Source: Sipunculus nudus (Eukaryota; Annelida; Sipuncula; Golfingiida; Sipunculidae). From it: a stretch of 64,000 nt of DNA. The notes under the pieces were generated by a model. The model ran no database searches. It was given only the letters and a program-made list of their open reading frames with translations, and was not told where the DNA came from. How positions within the stretch are numbered: the stretch's first letter is position 1; every line of letters starts with the position of its first letter. The stretch lies in assembly GCA_026874595.1 (NCBI GenBank), contig CM049306.1:110374142-110438141 (forward strand), in the 5' to 3' direction. This document shows, piece by piece, positions 57,941-64,000 of the stretch. Both the position numbers and the translations under genes were made by a program.

Positions 57941-59700
57941 TGTATGATTTCTTAAATAGCATATTTTGCCATTCTTTGTTGACTTTTAAGGGAAGTGGGT
58001 TTCTGGAGAATCCTAGCACAAGTAATCTTTATATCATGAACAACAGTCCCTGCGAAAAGCACAGGTTAAAAATATGCAACATTCAGTCCCTACCCGCTCA
58101 TTTAAAAATATATTTATCATATAAAAACGTAGATTTTCCACGAGTGCATCTAGTTATTATATTTGCCCCTTTTTTAAGTCATACTTCTTTCAAAATTTAT
58201 GCCTTATCATTTTTCATTTACAGGAAGCTATGCTGCGACCTGAAATACCTTCAGAATTCAAAGTAACAAATCATCTATCGATTTTTTACTGTTTTCTTAC
58301 TAATAATGTTTTTTACAAATTTTAGCAAATTTCTTTCGAAATAGAAAAAAATACGACATGCATGTCTGCTATCTTAAAAAAGGCGAATAGGTTATTTGAT
58401 CGTAGCAATATGCTAATATCAACATTAGCAATATTCACTATTAGCAAAACGTTTGAAAAGTTTAGGGCACTCAAATCATTGTCTGGACTTTCAGTAGACT
58501 TTGAAGGATGCAAAGGGCAAAAATCTGATTGATCCGATTTATTTTGTGAAACCATGATAACTGCATGCAAGAGCACCACAAGCAATCTGACAATGTATAT
58601 GCGTCTTTTGATTTGTTTTGCTAGATAAGTACAAATTACGAACAAAAACTGAAACTGCTACATTACCAAAGCTCTTTGACATTTTAACTTTTATCACAAT
58701 AATACTCTTATTATAAATATACATCACTTTTAATTCAGTTATTGCATTGGTTCTCCGCGAGGAGGGAATGCGTTCATTCCCGTTCGTGTATATGTGTTGC
58801 AGTATTTGTTTACAGATGAACTCATGCGGCTATGAAAGGAACCTCATAAAATTTAAGGGCATTTTTGGGAATGGGTCCAAGAATATTCGATTAGATTTTG
58901 GTGTGGAAACCGCCTCATAATCCGGACGCTGTCTCATGATCCGGGTCCGGAAAGGACTTCCAGGATTATAACAAATGTACATTTATTTATGCAATAATGG
59001 ACCTGGGAGTATGGGCCGAATAAGAGAATGCAAACACGTATTCTTGAGCATCACACATTAAGGAACGCCCATAAGGCTTGCATTCCTTAGAATGCGATAT
59101 TTTAATGTCTATATTGATTTGAAATTACCGAAAATTAAAAAAAAATGAGATATGTTTGTTATTTTTTATGTGAAGATTTCTTTGATCACATCATTGAACA
59201 AAATGAAATCTATATGCTACTGCAGCATATCCTTTGAAAAAAAATAAAAACACCAAATGTCATTTTTAAGTGTTCTTAATCTTATTTACAAAGAGTATTT
59301 CCAACAACTTAACACTTATCCAACTCAGTCCTGAATGGTTTTGATCAATAAATGTTTACTTGACGTTAAAATTCTTAAAAGTGTAGTTCTACACCTATGA
59401 CAATCCTTTTACAACCTTTAAAACAATTATCCACATTTCCTGAACGGTCTGGATATATATATACATGTTTACTTGAATAACAAAATGTAGTTCGACACAA
59501 AGTCAACCCTTTCGTGCTATATCCAGACGATGATCTACAATCGTAATTAAATTTTGTCTTAAAAATGACAACACGATCAAACACGTTCATTTTTTTATCG
59601 CTTTGTATTCCTTAGTTTAAAACTAAAGTCATCGGTAACCATTCCCATTCAGGGGGTACTAGAAAAAATGTTTAACCCCACATGTTGTAATATCCATCTT
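57941..59700. other. Unannotated spacer
   Basis: AT-rich sequence with only short, family-less open frames. Confidence 0.4.
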
Positions 59701-59710
59701 GATGTCATCT

Positions 59711-59820
59711 TATGGCCTATGTCAATGAAAGTACAAATTCTATAGATTACCGCGGTTAAAGAATAAGTACATCTCATTGGTTAATCTATAGAATTTGTAC
59801 TTTCAATGACATAGGCCATA
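59711..59820. repeat. Near-perfect 39-bp inverted repeat (hairpin)
   Basis: Arms at 59711-59749 and 59782-59820 are complementary at 38 of 39 positions around a 32-nt loop. The arm starts TATGGCCTATGTCA and ends CTATAGATTA. It could be a small foldback transposon or a structured RNA precursor. No target duplication was identified. Confidence 0.85.
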
Positions 59821-60289
59821 AACTATTTATAGAAATGGCTGAACTATTGTTTCCTTTTACACACAGGCATTGAACAGATTCAAGTAAATTATTGAAACAG
59901 AACCCTGGGATAGGAGGACATATAATGTACTTCTTGTAGATTGACAACTATCATGTTGCGAGAATGTGAGGGGTAGACATAGCAGGAAGGAAGAACCTGC
60001 CCGGAGGGATAATGTTACGGAGAATGCTCCGGGTCTCGCAAGAAAAGCCGTAGACCCCGAAACTGTTTATTACATAATTTTATCACAGTAAAAGCACAGC
60101 TTAAACATTATTGTTAAACAAAATAAATAAAAATGCATTAAGGTGGCAAATAGTATTGGTAAGCTATCGCGAATTATACATGTCCCAATTTATTTTGTCA
60201 GTTAAATAGAAGGTGGATATACAATCTGGTCAAAGGTATCACATATATATTATTCTTCAAGAACACTTGTTGTTTTAACAGTGTTTTGT

Positions 60290-62550
60290 TTTTAGCTCAG
60301 CTAAATGTAAGTCATCTGAGCTTTAGCGATCACTCTTGTCCGTCGTCCGTCCGGCCGTCCGGGCGTCTGTCCGTTAACATGGCACAAATCGTAACCACTG
60401 GACCTAGAATCTTGTAACTTGGCATTCTGAGAGGTCCATGAAAAATCGCCTTTGAAACCAGAAATAAGGTCTCTGTTACCCTTATTCTTCGAGCTATGGG
60501 GCCACAAAGGACTCCCCAGAATAGTCAAAAATTTCATACAAAAAACTTCAATATCTCATTAACTTCATCACTGATGGTCATGATTTTTGGCATACATATT
60601 GATCATGATATGTGACATCAGTTCCTGCAGACTGGTGGCGCCACCTGTATTTTTCGATTTTTTACGAATTGTTTTCTCTATTTTTGAGACCTTTAAAAAT
60701 GAGAACATCTGTTTACAGGGCACGAATCGTAAAGACTGGACCTAGAATCTTCATTCTTGACACACTGAGAGACCTATGAAAAAGTCTCCATGGAAACCAT
60801 AAATTAGGTCTCTGTTACCCATATCCTTCAAGCTATGGGGGCCCAAAGTACCCCCCAGAATAGTCAAAAATTTCATACAAAAACTTCAATATCTCATTAA
60901 CTACATATCTGATGGTCATGATTTTTGGCATACATATTGATCATGAGATGTGTCATCAGTTCCTGCAGACTGGTGGCACCACCTGTATTTGTTCGGGGTT
61001 TTTTACAAATTTTTTTCTCTATTTTTGAGACCTTTAAAGATATGAAAATCTGTTAACAGGGCACAAATCGTAAACAACTGGACCTAGAATATTCATTCTT
61101 GACACACAGGGTGACCCATGAAAGGTCTCGTTGGAACCCTAAAATAAGGTCTCTGTTACCAATATCCTTTTAGCTGTCGGGCTCCCAATTACCCCCTAGA
61201 ATAATGGCAAATTTGATAAAAACAAACTGCAACATCTCAATAACTACAACACTGATGGTCATGATTTTAGGCATACATATTGATCAAGAGGTGTTCCATC
61301 AGTTTCTGCAGACTGGTGACGCCACCTGTATTCTTTTCAAATTTTTACAATTTTTTTCTCTATTTTTGAGACCTTTAAGGGTGTAGTTATCTGTCAACAG
61401 GGTACAAATCGTAACGACTGGAACTAGAATCTTCATTCTTGACACACAGGGAGACCCATGAAAAGTCTCCATAGAAATCTGAAATTAGGTCTCTGTTACC
61501 CATATCCTTTGAGCTATGGCACTCCAAAGTATAGCTCAGAATAATGGAAAATTTTATACAAAAGCTGAAGTATCAAAACAACTAATGCAGAGATCACCAT
61601 GATTCTTTGCATGGATATTGATTATGGATTGTTTCATCAGTTTCTGCAGACTGGTAGTGCAACCTATATTTTATTTAATTTTTCGATTTTTTTTCTCTTT
61701 TTTGAGACCTTTAAGGATGCTTTCATGTGTTAACGTGGCACAAATTGTAACAACTGGACCTAGAATCTTTATTCTTGTCATGCAAGGAGGCCCATGAAAA
61801 GTGTCTGTGGAAACCTGAAATTAGGTCTCTGTTACCCATATCCTTCAAGCTATAGGACTCGGAAGTATCCCTCAGAATAATGGAAAATTTGATACGAAAG
61901 CTGAAGTATCAGAACAACTAATGCAGAGATCACCATGATTCTTTGCATGGATATTGATTATGGATCGTTTCATCAGTTTCTGCAGACTGGTGGTGCCACC
62001 TATATTTTATTCAATTTTTCGATTTTTTTTTTTTCTCTTTTTTTTAGACCTTTAAGGATGCTGTCATCTGTTAACGTGGCTCAAATTGTAACAACTGGAC
62101 CTAGAATCTTCATTCTTGTCATGCAAGGAGGCCCATGAAAAGTGTCTGTGGAAACCTGAAATTAGGTCTCTGTTACCCATATCCTTCAAGCTATAGGACT
62201 CGGAAGTATCCCTCAGAATAATGGAAAATTTGATACAAAAGCTGAAGTATCTGAACAACTAATGCAGAGATCACCATGATTTTTTGCATGGATATTGACC
62301 ATTAAGTGTTTTTATTAGTTTCTGCTGACTGGTGGAGCCACCTGTATTTTTTTTAAAGTCTATGCAGTCTATATCTCAAAGTCTATTTTTGAGATATATA
62401 AATACAGACACAATCTTGGACTGTTGGTTTAATCTGTTTGATGCTTCAGTTGAATGGGTATATACTACCATTCAGATGATAAAATTTCCTTTTGCGAATC
62501 TCTTCCCAGTCAGCTGAGCGTCATGACCCATGGGTCACTTGTTGTTTTTA
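60290..62550 (+). repeat. Interspersed element with six tandem 340-bp units
   Basis: The head has TTTTAGCTCAGCTAAATG followed by GTCCGTCGTCCGTCC. Six units then repeat at 60381, 60719, 61060, 61401, 61737 and 62078 (spacing 336-341 bp). Each has ACTGGACCTAGAATCTT, a TTAGGTCTCTGTTACC block, and TGCAGACTGGTGGCGCCACC or a variant. The tail reads GTCAGCTGAGCGTCATGACC and CACTTGTTGTTTTTAG. Heads and tails of this kind (AGCTCA...TGAGC, then CCCATGGG and CTTGTT) are common around invertebrate, especially molluscan, interspersed repeats with internal tandem cores. No ORF. Confidence 0.8.
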
Positions 62551-64000
62551 GATTTCTAAAACCTGCCGTTGACCTGCTCGTTAAAACAACATAAAGCGCA
62601 TAATTTGTGTCAGATATCTCTGAATTTTTTTTGTGACTGGTCAAGGGAATCCAGAGAATGTAAAAATTCCATAGATATCTAAATTCCCTATACGACAAAT
62701 ATTTACGTCCTTGATCCTATATGTATACACGATTCATACAGTTATAGTACTATACTATGGTATATGTATGAAGTTCACACAGGTATTGTACACAAATGTT
62801 CGACTGTGACCCGTTTCTTTCAGAACATTGGCCAAAGGGCAAGTTTTAGTTATATGGCCTCGACCTGTCATCCCGGCTGTGTCTGTGTGTGTATATCTAC
62901 ATGTGGCATTGAACCAGGATAGTATAGTGTCATAATCTGGGAATCCGTGACCATCTTGTTCGTTCTTTTCTTTTAGTTGAAAATTGGCTTTTATGTACCT
63001 TTGGAAAGTGACTGTAAATCCGCTAGAGCCCTATAATTAAAAATGGCGGCAGACACTAATTTGAAAAAAAAGTAATATCTCTGGCACATGTATGTTAGCA
63101 AGTCAATAATTTCTCATTCCGGCTAATTATGGCAAGACAAGTTCACTGCAAGGGTATTTTTAGTGTTTCGAGATCATCATAACCTTTAAATTTAAAATGG
63201 AGGCCGACGCCATCTTGATAAAATTAAATATGTATTTTTACAACGAGATCAACGAGCAGGACGAATGAGGTTTCGTTGTCTATTAATTGTTGCATGAAAG
63301 ATCCATCTACATAGTTATTGTTGAGTTTTTCAGGACTTCCCCAGAAATCATATATCATATATGGCTGCTGATACTATCTTTGAAATGATATTAATAACAG
63401 TCTCTTGAACTGCCTTACTATTAAATATTTTGTAATAAAATTCCTCGCATATGAATGAGAAGGGATTTGCTTTAAACCTCTAATTATTCTTGATGACATT
63501 TTGTGAAATGTCATCGTAAGGGGGTCAATAAGTACATGACATCTAATTTTTTTTAATGGCGTATATTTACTTAGGAGTGTTATACAAATTATAAGTATCA
63601 AGGATCACATAGTTCTCTCTCGTTAATTGTTGGGACGGATGCAAATGTGAAAAGAGATGCAGTTTGCTTGTGATAGCATGTTTTCTTACAGTACGAAAGC
63701 TATAAAATCTGCAGATCTTGACCCCAGGAAAGGGGTAGGGGCAAAATAACCTATATAACCCCAAATGTATTCCAAGTAATGGGTCCGAGGGATTAACAAA
63801 TGTGCGACATTTAATTTTAATTAAAAAGTATTTTCTTCTCTATTTTCTTAATTGAAAACTTTTATCCATGCAGGCTATTCATTTAAAGTATTATACCTAT
63901 TATTAATGCAATATTCAAGGCAAATAACGTTTCTCCGCAATCAGGTGCAAGGTGATAAGATAAAAAAACTTTTCCTTAGAAAATCTGGTACTTATCAAAG
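62551..64000. other. Unannotated spacer to window end
   Basis: No exon or repeat family that I can support. Confidence 0.4.

Overview
The window is animal nuclear DNA, AT-rich and dense in repeats. It holds one recognisable host gene with GT-AG introns and many transposable elements. The mix points to a marine invertebrate: a BEL/Pao LTR element, CR1/L2-like LINEs, tRNA-derived SINEs, hAT-like and TTAA-flanked elements, and an interspersed repeat with a (GTCC)-rich head. That last repeat type suggests a mollusc or related lophotrochozoan, but this is inference and the species cannot be fixed from the sequence.

Layout. 1-1231: 73-bp satellite with a four-monomer higher-order repeat. 1556-2033: 3' end of a LINE. 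2124 to about 7360: a decayed BEL/Pao retrotransposon (+), interrupted by a SINE, an antisense LINE fragment and a TA-flanked foldback element. 7368-8784: two minisatellites. 9468-14480: a nearly full-length LINE with an exact 14-bp target-site duplication, a 2A-like motif at the N-terminus of ORF1, one frame break in ORF1 and a complete 1.2-kaa ORF2. 15923-16946: hAT-like element with a perfect 8-bp target-site duplication. 18.0-20.1 kb: a SINE and an antisense LINE remnant.

22117-29628 (-): an intact seven-exon gene for an HDHD5 (CECR5)-type HAD-superfamily hydrolase, predicted 439 aa. All splice phases agree and a TATA box lies about 32 bp upstream of an initiator-like site. Its introns carry a GAT-rich minisatellite, (TA)n tracts and a 1.6-kb hAT-like insertion.

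29.7-64 kb: no second full gene was recognised. There is one candidate minus-strand exon at 42271-42333, a TTAA-flanked MITE, a second SINE copy, two minisatellites with codon-length periods, a 4.4-kb 56-bp satellite with 3-mer and 7-mer higher-order structure, a LINE 3' end, a SINE with a 13-bp target-site duplication, a near-perfect 39-bp hairpin, and a 2.2-kb element with six internal 340-bp tandem units.

The most notable items are the 2A-like peptide and unusual ORF junctions of the LINE, and the layered higher-order structure of the two satellites. I found no CRISPR, operon or prokaryotic gene system.
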